64,000 nt of DNA from Bradyrhizobium sp. cir1 (GTDB lineage Bacteria > Pseudomonadota > Alphaproteobacteria > Rhizobiales > Xanthobacteraceae), in contig NZ_JACIHE010000007.1 in the NCBI RefSeq assembly GCF_014198245.1, forward strand, positions 268,961-332,960. The letters run 5' to 3'. The notes below the pieces were generated by a model. It did not search any database. It saw only the letters and a list, made by a program, of their open reading frames with translations, and had not been told where the DNA came from. The position numbers and the translations under genes were made by a program. Shown piece by piece: positions 1 through 6,987 of this stretch; the stretch's first letter is position 1, and every line of letters starts with the position of its first letter.

Positions 1-469
1 CGGCGAGCAGCATGAGCACCAGCACCACCACCGGCAGGTTGCGCCAGTTCCCGCCCGCGATGATCTCGCGCGTCGCAGCCGCGACGACAAGCGCCAGGAA
101 AGCGGCATCGACGGTGAGCGCAAAGCCCCAGCCGATCTCCGCGGACAAGGTCATCGCGGCGCGACCGGCGAGCCAGACCATCAGCAGTGCTGCGAGCGAC
201 GTCCCCTGGATCGGCAGCCGCCCGGTCCAGTTCGGGATCGCCGTGAACAGGAACCCGGTAATCACCGCCGGCAGGAAGCCATAGAGCATCTCGTGGACGT
301 GCCAGTCGCGCGGCGCGAAGGCTGACGTCACAGACAATTCACCGTAGAACATCGGCAGCCAGGCCAGAATCGACAGCCCGGCCTGAATGGCGGCGAGCAG
401 AAAGAAGGGCCGAAAACTGTTCGCGAACAGCGGCCAGCCCGCAAAATTGCGGGATCGGGCGCCAGCCAT
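1..469 (-). CDS. nnrS: NnrS family membrane protein (3' end cut by the window edge)
   Basis: The 156 visible residues start MAGARSRNFAGWPLFANSFR and contain the NnrS hallmark of a WHVHEML motif followed by a PAVITGFLFTAIPNWTGR-like helix. NnrS proteins are haem- and copper-binding multi-spanning membrane proteins made under denitrifying conditions that help cells tolerate NO; their exact chemistry is unsettled. At least four hydrophobic segments are visible. The gene is divergent from nnrR, and an NnrR/FNR-type box lies about 70 bp upstream of its ATG. The C-terminal part lies outside the window. The family call is secure; the role in this strain is inferred from the family and the neighbours. 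Confidence 0.9.
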   Translation of the reverse strand, partial: MAGARSRNFAGWPLFANSFRPFFLLAAIQAGLSILAWLPMFYGELSVTSAFAPRDWHVHEMLYGFLPAVITGFLFTAIPNWTGRLPIQGTSLAALLMVWLAGRAAMTLSAEIGWGFALTVDAAFLALVVAAATREIIAGGNWRNLPVVVLVLMLLA

Positions 470-533
470 GGGGGCAACTCCTGTAAATTCAGACCGTTAA
501 TTGGAAAAATACTGCCGCCCCGGGCAGCCGGTT

Positions 534-547
534 TTGCGCTATCGCAA
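534..547. promoter_or_regulatory. NnrR/FixK2-type box between nnrS and nnrR
   Basis: TTGCGCTATCGCAA is a perfect inverted repeat (TTGCG-N4-CGCAA). It fits both the NnrR-type consensus and the Bradyrhizobium FixK2 pattern TTG(A/C)-N6-(T/G)CAA. Its centre is about 60 bp from the nnrR ATG and 71 bp from the nnrS ATG, so one site could serve both divergent genes. Confidence 0.75.
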
Positions 548-599
548 ATTGCAGGACGATTGCAGGTGCCATCAAACTCCGGAGCGCCAAGGAGGCAGA

Positions 600-1310
600 A
601 TGGCCAAGGTCGACACATCGCTGGTTGCGCATTTGCCGCTGTTTGCCGGGGTCGCGCCGGAAGCCCTGGACGAGATCCTGCGCGAGGCCCGTTCGGCGCG
701 CTACCCGAAGAACAGCGCCATCTTCGAGCAGGGCGCAGACGCGCAGTCGTTCTTCCTGCTGCTGCACGGCCACGTCCGCGCGGCCAAGACCACCCCGACC
801 GGCGAGCAGATCGTGGTGCGCTATGTCGCGCCCGGCGAGACGTTCGGGCTCGCGATGGCGATCGGAGCCGCGCGCTACCCGGCAACCGCGATGGCTGTCG
901 ATGACAGCGTGGTGCTGATCTGGCCGACCTCGGCCTGGCCGCGGCTGGTCGAGCGGTTTCCGGCGCTCGCCGCCAATACGCTGCAGACCGTCGGGACGCG
1001 GCTGCAGGAGAGTCACACCCGCATCCTGGAAATGTCGACCCAGCAGGTCGAGCAGCGCATCGCCCATGCGCTGCTGCGCCTCGCCAAACAGTCCGGCAAG
1101 AAGCTCGACCAGGGCATCGAGATCGACTTCCCGATCAGCCGCCAGGACATCGCGCAGATGACCGGCACCACCCTGCACACCGTGAGCCGTATCCTGAGCG
1201 GCTGGGAAAGCCAGGGCCTCGTCGAGAGCGGCCGCCAGCGCATCATCCTGCGCGAACCGCACAAGATCGTCGTGCTGGCGGAGCGGACTCCCGACAGCGG
1301 CGCGGCGTGA
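600..1310 (+). CDS. nnrR: CRP/FNR-family regulator of denitrification, NnrR-like
   Basis: This 236-residue protein has an N-terminal cyclic-nucleotide-type beta-barrel (about 15-130), a long dimer helix and a C-terminal winged helix-turn-helix (about 179-207, recognition helix with LHTVSR). It has no cysteine, so it cannot carry the oxygen-sensing FeS cluster of FNR. That fits the DNR/NnrR subgroup, which respond to NO and switch on nirK and nor genes. The ATG at 600 is chosen over an in-frame upstream start at 501 because AAGGAGG sits just before it and homologues begin with MAKVDTSL-like sequence. A box at 534-547 suggests control by FixK2 or by itself. The exact subfamily (NnrR rather than another Crp/Fnr) rests mostly on the neighbouring nnrS, hemN and nirK. 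Confidence 0.85.
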   Translation: MAKVDTSLVAHLPLFAGVAPEALDEILREARSARYPKNSAIFEQGADAQSFFLLLHGHVRAAKTTPTGEQIVVRYVAPGETFGLAMAIGAARYPATAMAVDDSVVLIWPTSAWPRLVERFPALAANTLQTVGTRLQESHTRILEMSTQQVEQRIAHALLRLAKQSGKKLDQGIEIDFPISRQDIAQMTGTTLHTVSRILSGWESQGLVESGRQRIILREPHKIVVLAERTPDSGAA

Positions 1311-1337
1311 GCACCGCTCCGCTGCCTCTGAAGACAG

Positions 1338-1379
1338 GGGTGAGGGAGCTTACGCTTACGGCGAAAGCCGCCCTCACCC
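1338..1379. repeat. Small inverted repeat downstream of nnrR
   Basis: GGGTGAGGG at 1338-1346 is answered by CCCTCACCC at 1371-1379 with a 24-base loop that could fold further. It lies between the convergent ends of nnrR and the DUF1858 gene. It has no T-tract, so it is more likely a palindromic repeat remnant than a standard terminator. Confidence 0.45.
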
Positions 1380-1416
1380 GGGACTTCGCACGCGCCCGCG
1401 CGAACTCCGGATCGTC

Positions 1417-1614
1417 TTACGCCGGCACGCAGTCGCAGAGCGCAGCGAGGAATTTGTCGCGGTCGATGCCGTGCTCGCGGCAGGCGTCTTCCACCGTGTG
1501 GAAGGTTGCGATCGGGCAGCCGACGCAGGCCAGCCTGAAAGCAAGAAACACGCGGATCGTGTGCGGCGCCGTGCGCATGATGTCATCGACCAGATCGTCG
1601 GATCCAAAAGGCAT
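1417..1614 (-). CDS. DUF1858 / hybrid-cluster-associated redox disulfide mini-protein
   Basis: A 65-residue protein of the DUF1858 family, a small domain often found with hybrid cluster proteins and other nitrosative-stress or anaerobic enzymes. It has the typical motif R-x-FLAFRLACVGCPIATF and a C-terminal CDCVPA, giving cysteines near positions 33, 36, 60 and 62 that could form redox disulfides. ATG 1614 is preferred over TTG 1620 because GGAG at 1621-1624 is six bases upstream of it. It lies between the converging nnrR and hemN units and has its own candidate FNR-type box at 1663-1676. Function unknown; a role in NO stress is inference from family and position. Confidence 0.8.
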   Translation of the reverse strand: MPFGSDDLVDDIMRTAPHTIRVFLAFRLACVGCPIATFHTVEDACREHGIDRDKFLAALCDCVPA

Positions 1615-1662
1615 GGACAACTCCGTTCCGAAACGACGATAGCGGAGCGGGTGCCGGTTTCT

Positions 1663-1676
1663 TTGTTGGAGCGCAA
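1663..1676. promoter_or_regulatory. Candidate NnrR/FixK2 box upstream of the DUF1858 gene
   Basis: TTGTTGGAGCGCAA follows TTG-N8-CAA and keeps the same right half (GCGCAA) as the box upstream of nirK. Its centre is about 55 bp before the ATG at 1614, a spacing that allows class II activation. The left half is imperfect, so this is a candidate only. Confidence 0.5.
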
Positions 1677-1739
1677 GCTGCGTGGTCGCTTCTTCCTCTC
1701 ACGATCGTACTTGCGTGACGAGAAGCTTGCCTGTGGCGC

Positions 1740-1868
1740 ATCCTTCGAGACGCCCGCCTTCGGCGGGCCCTCAGGATGAGGACGGAGTGCAGAGCTGCAA
1801 TTTCGACAAGCAAAACTGCCACTCAGCCTCATCCTGAGGAGACCGCGGAGCGGTCGTCTCGAAGGACG
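1740..1868. repeat. Large palindromic intergenic repeat (CATCCTTCGAGACG type)
   Basis: The left arm holds TCCTTCGAGACG and CCTCAGGATGAGG, and the right arm holds their complements CCTCATCCTGAGG and CGTCTCGAAGGA. Each arm can also fold on itself. It fills most of the 318-bp gap between the DUF1858 gene and the end of hemN, where I see no further gene. Confidence 0.75.
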
Positions 1869-1932
1869 AGGCGCTTGCTCAGGCCTCGCCACGCGCATAC
1901 GCGAAAGCCCTTCCGCAAGCGGGGAGAGGTGA

Positions 1933-3285
1933 CTATACCGCCCTGCTGTGCAACTGCTTTCCAGGATCCAGATGCGCGTCGAACGCGGCGGCGACGCTGC
2001 GGACCAGGAAGCGCGAGTCGTTTGCGACGGCGAGCCGGTCGCCATCCAGCCTCACGACGCCGTCTGAGATCAGCGGCTTCAGACGGGAGGCCGATTTCAG
2101 CATCGCGCCGGCCTCGACCCCATGGCGCGCGCAGATGTCGCCGAGATCGGCGCTGAACTCGCACATGATGCGCTCGATGATGTCGGCACGCAGCCGGTCG
2201 TCGTCGGTGAGCCCATAGCCCTTGGCGGTGGCGAGGCGGCCGCTGGTGATGCTTTGCGCGTAGGCGCCGATCTGCACCTCATTCTGCACATATCCCTGCG
2301 GCAGGTGCCCGATGGCACTGGCGCCGAAGCCGAGCAGGACTTCGCCTTTGTCGGTGGTATAGCCCTGGAAATTGCGCCGCAGCGTGTGCTCCTCGAAGGC
2401 CACGGCCATGGCATCGTCGGGCCGCGCGAAATGATCGAGCCCGATCTGCACGTAACCGGCCTCCTTCAGCGCATTGGCGATCGCGCAGGCCTGGTCGTGA
2501 CGCGCCAGACCGTCGGGCAGAGCGGCCTCGCTGATCAAGCGCTGGTGCTTCTTGAAGCTCGGCACGTGCGCATAGCCGAACACCGAGAAGCGGTCGGGCG
2601 CGAGCGAGAGGCTGCGCCGCACCGTGTCGAGGCAGGAGGCGACGGTCTGATACGGCAGCCCGTAGATCAGGTCGAAGTTGATTCCTGCGATGCCGGCGCC
2701 CCTGAGCATGTCCACGACGGAAGCGGTCTGCTCAAAACTTTGCACGCGGTTGATCGCACGCTGCACGACGGGATCGAAGCTCTGCACGCCAAGGCTCGCG
2801 CGGTTGACGCCGGAAAGCCGCATGGCCTCGACCATGTCGGCGGTCAGCGTTCTCGGGTCAATCTCGACCGCGATCTCCGCCGACGGCAGCACGAAGAACG
2901 ACTGGCGCATCGCCGCCATCAACTCGGCAAAAGCCTCCGGCGCCATGATCGTCGGCGTGCCGCCGCCGAAATGGATATGCTCGACCTTGATGCGGCGGCC
3001 GATGGTTTCGGCGACCAGCGCGATCTCGCTGCGCAGCGTCCGCTGGTAGGCCTCGATCAATTCGTCGCGCCGGACGATCTGGGTATGGCAACCGCAATAC
3101 CAGCACATCTCGCGGCAGAACGGCACGTGCAGATAGAGCGACGCGCTGGCGCCGGCAGGGAGCTCGGACAGCCACCGGGCATAGGTATCGGCACCGATCG
3201 CCGGCGAGAAGTGCGGCGCGGTCGGATAGCTCGTATAGCGCGGCAATCTTTCTTCGCCGTAACTCGCTGCGAGATCAGTCCTCAT
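1933..3285 (-). CDS. hemN: Oxygen-independent coproporphyrinogen III dehydrogenase
   Basis: HemN is a radical-SAM enzyme that converts coproporphyrinogen III to protoporphyrinogen IX without oxygen, supplying haem when cells respire nitrite or nitrate. The 450-residue length is normal. The cluster motif C-x3-C-x2-C-x-C is at residues 57-66 (FCREMCWYCGC), followed by the GGGTPT SAM-binding motif. The start MRTDLAASYGEERLPRYTSYPTAP matches the family N-terminus, and a GGGTAAG ribosome site supports ATG 3285 over the upstream option at 3321. A FixK2-type box lies about 94 bp upstream. Its position beside nirK fits the hemN2-type copy known in Bradyrhizobium denitrification regions. Confidence 0.96.
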   Translation of the reverse strand: MRTDLAASYGEERLPRYTSYPTAPHFSPAIGADTYARWLSELPAGASASLYLHVPFCREMCWYCGCHTQIVRRDELIEAYQRTLRSEIALVAETIGRRIKVEHIHFGGGTPTIMAPEAFAELMAAMRQSFFVLPSAEIAVEIDPRTLTADMVEAMRLSGVNRASLGVQSFDPVVQRAINRVQSFEQTASVVDMLRGAGIAGINFDLIYGLPYQTVASCLDTVRRSLSLAPDRFSVFGYAHVPSFKKHQRLISEAALPDGLARHDQACAIANALKEAGYVQIGLDHFARPDDAMAVAFEEHTLRRNFQGYTTDKGEVLLGFGASAIGHLPQGYVQNEVQIGAYAQSITSGRLATAKGYGLTDDDRLRADIIERIMCEFSADLGDICARHGVEAGAMLKSASRLKPLISDGVVRLDGDRLAVANDSRFLVRSVAAAFDAHLDPGKQLHSRAV

Positions 3286-3372
3286 GCTCTTACCCGTTCG
3301 TAAATTCCGACCGCGAACCATCGCGGCAAGTCCCGGATAATCCTCAATTTACCCGCTTGCGGCGCGCTCACA

Positions 3373-3386
3373 TTGCGCTCGCTCAA
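3373..3386. promoter_or_regulatory. FixK2-type box between hemN and the small membrane gene
   Basis: TTGCGCTCGCTCAA matches TTG(A/C)-N6-(T/G)CAA exactly. It is 94 bp (centre) upstream of the hemN ATG and 68 bp upstream of the ATG at 3448, so it could activate either or both divergent genes under low oxygen. Confidence 0.7.
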
Positions 3387-3447
3387 AGTTCGGGCGCCGG
3401 ATCTGGGCCATTGTGACGTTTAATCATTGCCCTCTGGGAGATAGGCC

Positions 3448-3654
3448 ATGGCGTTGTTCGCGCTCGATCTCGTTCTCTGGCTCACCGGCATTCGTGGCCA
3501 TATCCCGCGCTTCGACGATTTTCGTCCTGTCCCCGCCGCGCCCGCAACCGGCGCCAGCCACCTCGCACGGGTCCTGGCCCTCATGGCTGCCGTCTTCACC
3601 GCGCTGTCGCTCGCGGTCTGGGGCACAGTCTGGATGGCGATACACCTGCTCTGA
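3448..3654 (+). CDS. Small two-region membrane protein of unknown function beside nirK
   Basis: A 68-residue protein with a hydrophobic N-terminus (MALFALDLVLWLTG), a polar Pro/Ala-rich middle and a C-terminal transmembrane helix (about 46-66, ending WMAIHLL). A GGGAGA ribosome site eight bases upstream supports the ATG. I know no functional assignment. It sits between hemN and nirK, divergent from hemN and sharing a FixK2-type box, so it is probably expressed with the denitrification genes. It may be an accessory of nitrite or NO metabolism in the inner membrane, but that is inference. Confidence 0.72.
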   Translation: MALFALDLVLWLTGIRGHIPRFDDFRPVPAAPATGASHLARVLALMAAVFTALSLAVWGTVWMAIHLL

Positions 3655-3814
3655 TCGGATGCTTCCATACGCGCGCGACCGAATGCAGCTGAACATGCGA
3701 ACGAGTTGCCGTTGGCGCTGTTGACGCTGCGCCATGTCCATATCTCGCCCTTTCTCTCGCCGGTGCTTCGGCGAACCTCTTAAGTATCTCCGCGAAGACG
3801 AATCCGGCAAAAGC

Positions 3815-3828
3815 TTGTCGCAGCGCAA
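3815..3828. promoter_or_regulatory. NnrR-type box upstream of nirK
   Basis: TTGTCGCAGCGCAA follows the TTG-N8-CAA form of NnrR sites, with a perfect right half CGCAA. Its centre is about 77 bp before the nirK ATG, a usual distance for an activating site with a short leader. The rest of the 243-bp gap after the small membrane gene shows no other gene. Confidence 0.7.
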
Positions 3829-3897
3829 ACACGCTTGCCGTAACAGGCGCACACTGCATTCCGTCATCAAGACCATTTCAGATGAAGGATGCTTCCG

Positions 3898-4992
3898 ATG
3901 TTCACCCGCAGAGCCGCATTGATCAGCGCTGCCGCGACCGCCCTGATGCTGGCGACACCCGCCTTGGCTGCCGATGATCTCAAACTGCCGCGTCAGAAGG
4001 TCGAGCTGGTCGCTCCGCCGTTCGTGCATGCGCACGAGCAGGCGACCAAGCAGGGCCCCAAGATCATCGAGTTCAAGCTCACGATCGAGGAGAAGAAGGT
4101 CGTCATCGACGAGAAGGGCACGACCTTCCAGGCCATGACCTTCAACGGCTCGATGCCGGGCCCGCTGATGGTCGTGCATGAGGGCGACTACGTCGAGACG
4201 ACGCTGGTCAATCCCGCCACCAACACCATGCCGCACAACATCGACTTCCATTCCGCGACCGGTGCGCTCGGCGGCGGCGCGCTCACGCTGATCAATCCCG
4301 GCGAACAGGTCGTGCTGCGCTGGAAGGCAACCAAGACCGGCGTGTTCGTCTATCACTGCGCACCGGGCGGCCCGATGATCCCCTGGCACGTCGTCTCCGG
4401 CATGAACGGTGCCGTGATGGTGCTGCCGCGCGAGGGACTGAACGACGGCAAGGGCCACGCACTGAAGTACGACAAGGTCTACTATATCGGCGAGCAGGAC
4501 ATGTACGTGCCGCGCGACGAGAAGGGCAACTTCAAGTCCTATGAATCGCCGGACGAAGCCTTCACCGAGACCGAAGAGGTGATGAAGAAGCTCACGCCGA
4601 CCCACGTCGTGTTCAACGGCAAGGTGGGCTCACTCACCGGCAAGAACGCGCTGACCGCCAATGTGGGCGAGAACGTGCTGATCGTGCACTCGCAGGCCAA
4701 TCGCGACAGCCGTCCGCACCTGATCGGCGGCCATGGCGACTATGTCTGGGAGACCGGCAAGTTCGGCAATGCGCCCGAGATCGGGCTCGAGACCTGGTTC
4801 ATCCGCGGTGGTTCGGCGGGAGCTGCGCTGTACAAATTCCAGCAGCCCGGCATCTACGCCTATGTCACGCATAACCTGATCGAGGCCGCCGATCTCGGCG
4901 CCACCGCGCACTTCAAGGTCGAAGGCAAGTGGAACGACGATCTGATGACCCAGGTGAAGGCGCCTGCGGAAATCCCGGCCGCCACCAACTAG
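3898..4992 (+). CDS. nirK: Copper-containing nitrite reductase (NO-forming)
   Basis: Periplasmic trimeric enzyme that reduces nitrite to NO, the defining step of denitrification. The 364-residue precursor begins with a twin-arginine-like signal (MFTRRAAL, then an Ala-rich stretch ending PALA around residue 24). Two cupredoxin domains follow. Type 1 copper ligands are H113, C154, H164 and M169; type 2 ligands are H118, H153 and H325. The catalytic aspartate (D116, in PHNIDFH) and histidine (H274, in RPHLIGGHG) are present, so it should be active. ATG 3898 is chosen because AAGGA at 3885-3889 is correctly spaced; the ATG at 3889 overlaps that site. Transcription probably depends on NnrR through 3815-3828. 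nirV follows after a strong hairpin. Confidence 0.98.
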   Translation: MFTRRAALISAAATALMLATPALAADDLKLPRQKVELVAPPFVHAHEQATKQGPKIIEFKLTIEEKKVVIDEKGTTFQAMTFNGSMPGPLMVVHEGDYVETTLVNPATNTMPHNIDFHSATGALGGGALTLINPGEQVVLRWKATKTGVFVYHCAPGGPMIPWHVVSGMNGAVMVLPREGLNDGKGHALKYDKVYYIGEQDMYVPRDEKGNFKSYESPDEAFTETEEVMKKLTPTHVVFNGKVGSLTGKNALTANVGENVLIVHSQANRDSRPHLIGGHGDYVWETGKFGNAPEIGLETWFIRGGSAGAALYKFQQPGIYAYVTHNLIEAADLGATAHFKVEGKWNDDLMTQVKAPAEIPAATN

Positions 4993-5000
4993 ACGCGACA

Positions 5001-5025
5001 AGGGGCCGGTGATCCACCGGCCCCT
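5001..5025 (+). terminator. Strong hairpin between nirK and nirV (terminator or attenuator)
   Basis: An 11-bp perfect stem (AGGGGCCGGTG / CACCGGCCCCT) with a 3-base loop is followed by the pyrimidine-rich TCTTCCTTTC. It starts 9 bases after the nirK stop and ends 21 bases before nirV, so it would cap most nirK transcripts and allow only some read-through into nirV. Confidence 0.75.
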
Positions 5026-5046
5026 TCTTCCTTTCGGGGGACGACC

Positions 5047-5925
5047 ATGCTGATCGCATTCAAGCTGAAGCTGCTGCTCGCCTGCGCCGCCGGGCTCGCG
5101 GGGCCGATCGCAATAGCACCCCTGGCCTCGGACATGGCGGTCCACGGTACGGCGGCGGAGCCCGCGATCGTCAGGATCGCGGCGGGCAATTTCTCCTATC
5201 GCGAGGCCGGCGATTTCACGCGTGGCGGGCAGCAGGCGGAAGCGCCGCTGCGCGCGATGCGCTTCACGAATCCGCTGCACATCATGCGGAATCAGGTCTC
5301 GTCATCCGACTATCAGATCTGCGTGCAGGACGGCGGCTGCCGCGCGCTCGATCGCGGCGTGGCGGTCGCCATCGATCGTCCCGCGGTGCAGGTGAACTGG
5401 CACGATGCCGAGGCCTATGCCGGCTGGCTCTCGCGCAAGACCGGCCAGCACTACCGCCTGCCCAGCGACGAGGAGTGGGCGTTTGCGGCGGGCTCCAGAT
5501 TCAAGGACGACGGCGCAGCGGTGGACGCAGGAGATCCTTCGAAGCGCTGGATCAGCCGTTATGAGCGCGAGTCCGAGCGCGACCCCTTCGACACCGCGGC
5601 GCATCCGTTCGGCAAGTTCGGCGCGAACGAGCACGGCATCGAAGATCTCGCCGGCAATGTCTGGGAGTGGACCTCGACCTGCTTTGTGCGCTCGCGGGTC
5701 GACGAGGCCGGCAACGCCGGCCGGCCGACCGTGAATTGCGGCGTGCGCATCGCGGAAGGCGCGCACCGCGCCTATGTCACCGACTTCATCCGCGACGCCC
5801 GCGCCGGCGGCTGCGCGCAAGGCGTGCCGCCCGCCAATCTCGGCTTCCGCCTGGTGCGGGAGGAACGGACGTGGATGGCGAACGTGTCGGCGCGGTGGGG
5901 CAAGGTGTGGGCCTCGAGGTCGTAG
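5047..5925 (+). CDS. nirV: SUMF1/FGE-fold protein NirV
   Basis: NirV is the formylglycine-generating-enzyme-fold protein commonly encoded after nirK; its biochemical role is not settled. The 292-residue protein has a hydrophobic N-terminal signal or anchor (about 7-28), then the SUMF1 pattern: the N-terminal VRIAAGNFSYRE segment, PAVQVNWHDAEAYAGWLS, YRLPSDEEWAFAA, and the Trp-rich GIEDLAGNVWEWTSTC near the C-terminus, closing with NLGFRLVRE. The family-typical NxGFRC cysteine is replaced (GFRLV), so FGE-type oxidase activity is unlikely. The gene is 54 bases after nirK across a hairpin, so it is probably partly co-transcribed with it. Confidence 0.9.
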   Translation: MLIAFKLKLLLACAAGLAGPIAIAPLASDMAVHGTAAEPAIVRIAAGNFSYREAGDFTRGGQQAEAPLRAMRFTNPLHIMRNQVSSSDYQICVQDGGCRALDRGVAVAIDRPAVQVNWHDAEAYAGWLSRKTGQHYRLPSDEEWAFAAGSRFKDDGAAVDAGDPSKRWISRYERESERDPFDTAAHPFGKFGANEHGIEDLAGNVWEWTSTCFVRSRVDEAGNAGRPTVNCGVRIAEGAHRAYVTDFIRDARAGGCAQGVPPANLGFRLVREERTWMANVSARWGKVWASRS

Positions 5926-5970
5926 CCGGCACTGATGATGAAATGGAAACTCGGCCGCGCCTCGCACTCC

Positions 5971-6056
5971 GTCATTGCGAGCGAAGCAAAGCAATCCAGA
6001 ATCTCTCCGCGGAAGCAGCCTGGATTGCTTCGTCGCAAGAGTTCCTCGCAATGACG
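5971..6056. repeat. Palindromic repeat, GTCATTGCGAGCGAAGC family (copy 1)
   Basis: The left arm GTCATTGCGAGCGAAGCAAA and the right arm (ending CCTCGCAATGAC) pair over most of their length, with a CAATCCAG / CTGGATTG core. A perfect second copy is at 56768-56847. It is a dispersed element in the nirV-scoB gap (5926-6336), which holds no gene I can support. Confidence 0.8.
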
Positions 6057-6087
6057 GTGTGGAGGCAGCGCGCCCATGCCTCTCCAA

Positions 6088-6216
6088 CGTCGTCCCGGCG
6101 AAGGCCAGGACCCATAACCACCGAACAGAGTTTGGCGAAGGCCGGTCGTTCGGGACGATCACCGACCGCAAATCGATGGACCTCGCGGTATGGGTCCTGG
6201 CTTTCGCCAGGACGAC
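6088..6216. repeat. Palindromic repeat, CGTCCCGGCGAAGGCCAGGA family
   Basis: The left arm starts CGTCGTCCCGGCGAAGGCCA and runs to GACCCATA; the right arm mirrors it (TATGGGTCCTGGCTTTCGCC, then AGGACGAC). The middle is about 70 bases. It lies directly after the previous repeat in the same gap, so two families are stacked. Confidence 0.75.
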
Positions 6217-6293
6217 AGCGGAGATGAGGAGAGAATCTCCTGCCTCACCGCCTCGTAGGAGCGATCGTCGCGGGCTACCGTCGTTCCAACGAA

Positions 6294-6317
6294 AATGGCC
6301 GGGCAAGCCCGGCCATT
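6294..6317 (-). terminator. Terminator of scoAB
   Basis: AATGGCCGGG and CCCGGCCATT form a perfect 10-bp stem with a 4-base loop, 20 bases after the scoB stop. On the minus strand it is followed by TTCGTTGG. The T-run is short, but the position and strength fit a rho-independent terminator. Confidence 0.7.
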
Positions 6318-6336
6318 CGCAGCTGCTTTAACTACC

Positions 6337-6987
6337 TTAGGTGTTCTTCAGCGCGACGCGGAATTCGGCTTCGGTCTTGGACTTGACCTCGTCGAGCGAG
6401 ACGCCGTCGGCGAGCTCGATCAGGGCCATGCCGCCGTCGCCGTGCTTGTCGATGGTGAAGACGGCGAGATCCGTGACGACCATGTCGACCACGCGCTCGC
6501 CGGTCAGCGGCAAATTGCACTGCTTCAGCAGCTTGGCGCCGTCCTTGGCCGAATGCTCCATCACCACGACGACGCGCTTGACGCCGGCGACGAGATCCAT
6601 CGCGCCGCCCATGCCCTTGACCATCTTGCCGGGGATCATCCAGTTGGCGAGATCGCCGTTCTGGGCCACCTGCATGGCGCCGAGGATCGACAGATCCATG
6701 TGGCCGCCGCGGATCATGCCGAAGGAATCCGCGCTCGAGAAATACGAGGTCGAGGGCAGCTCGCTCACGGTCTGCTTGCCGGCGTTGATGAGATCGGCGT
6801 CTTCCTCGCCCTCATAGGGGAACGGGCCCATACCGAGCATGCCGTTCTCGCTCTGCAGGCTGACGTCCATGCCGTCGGGAATGTAGTTCGAGACCAGCGT
6901 CGGGATGCCGATGCCGAGATTGACGTAGTAGCCGTCGCGCAATTCCTTCGCGGCGCGCGCGGCCATCTGTTCACGGGTCCAGGCCAT
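6337..6987 (-). CDS. scoB: 3-oxoacid (succinyl-CoA:acetoacetate) CoA-transferase, subunit B
   Basis: The 216-residue beta subunit carries the catalytic glutamate in the SENG motif (E47) and the conserved VNLGIGIPT start of the family. With ScoA it moves CoA from succinyl-CoA to acetoacetate, letting acetoacetate (for instance from polyhydroxybutyrate breakdown) enter central metabolism. Its ATG shares one base with the scoA stop (TGATG), so translation is probably coupled. It is the last gene of the operon and is followed by a hairpin at 6294-6317. Confidence 0.96.
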   Translation of the reverse strand: MAWTREQMAARAAKELRDGYYVNLGIGIPTLVSNYIPDGMDVSLQSENGMLGMGPFPYEGEEDADLINAGKQTVSELPSTSYFSSADSFGMIRGGHMDLSILGAMQVAQNGDLANWMIPGKMVKGMGGAMDLVAGVKRVVVVMEHSAKDGAKLLKQCNLPLTGERVVDMVVTDLAVFTIDKHGDGGMALIELADGVSLDEVKSKTEAEFRVALKNT

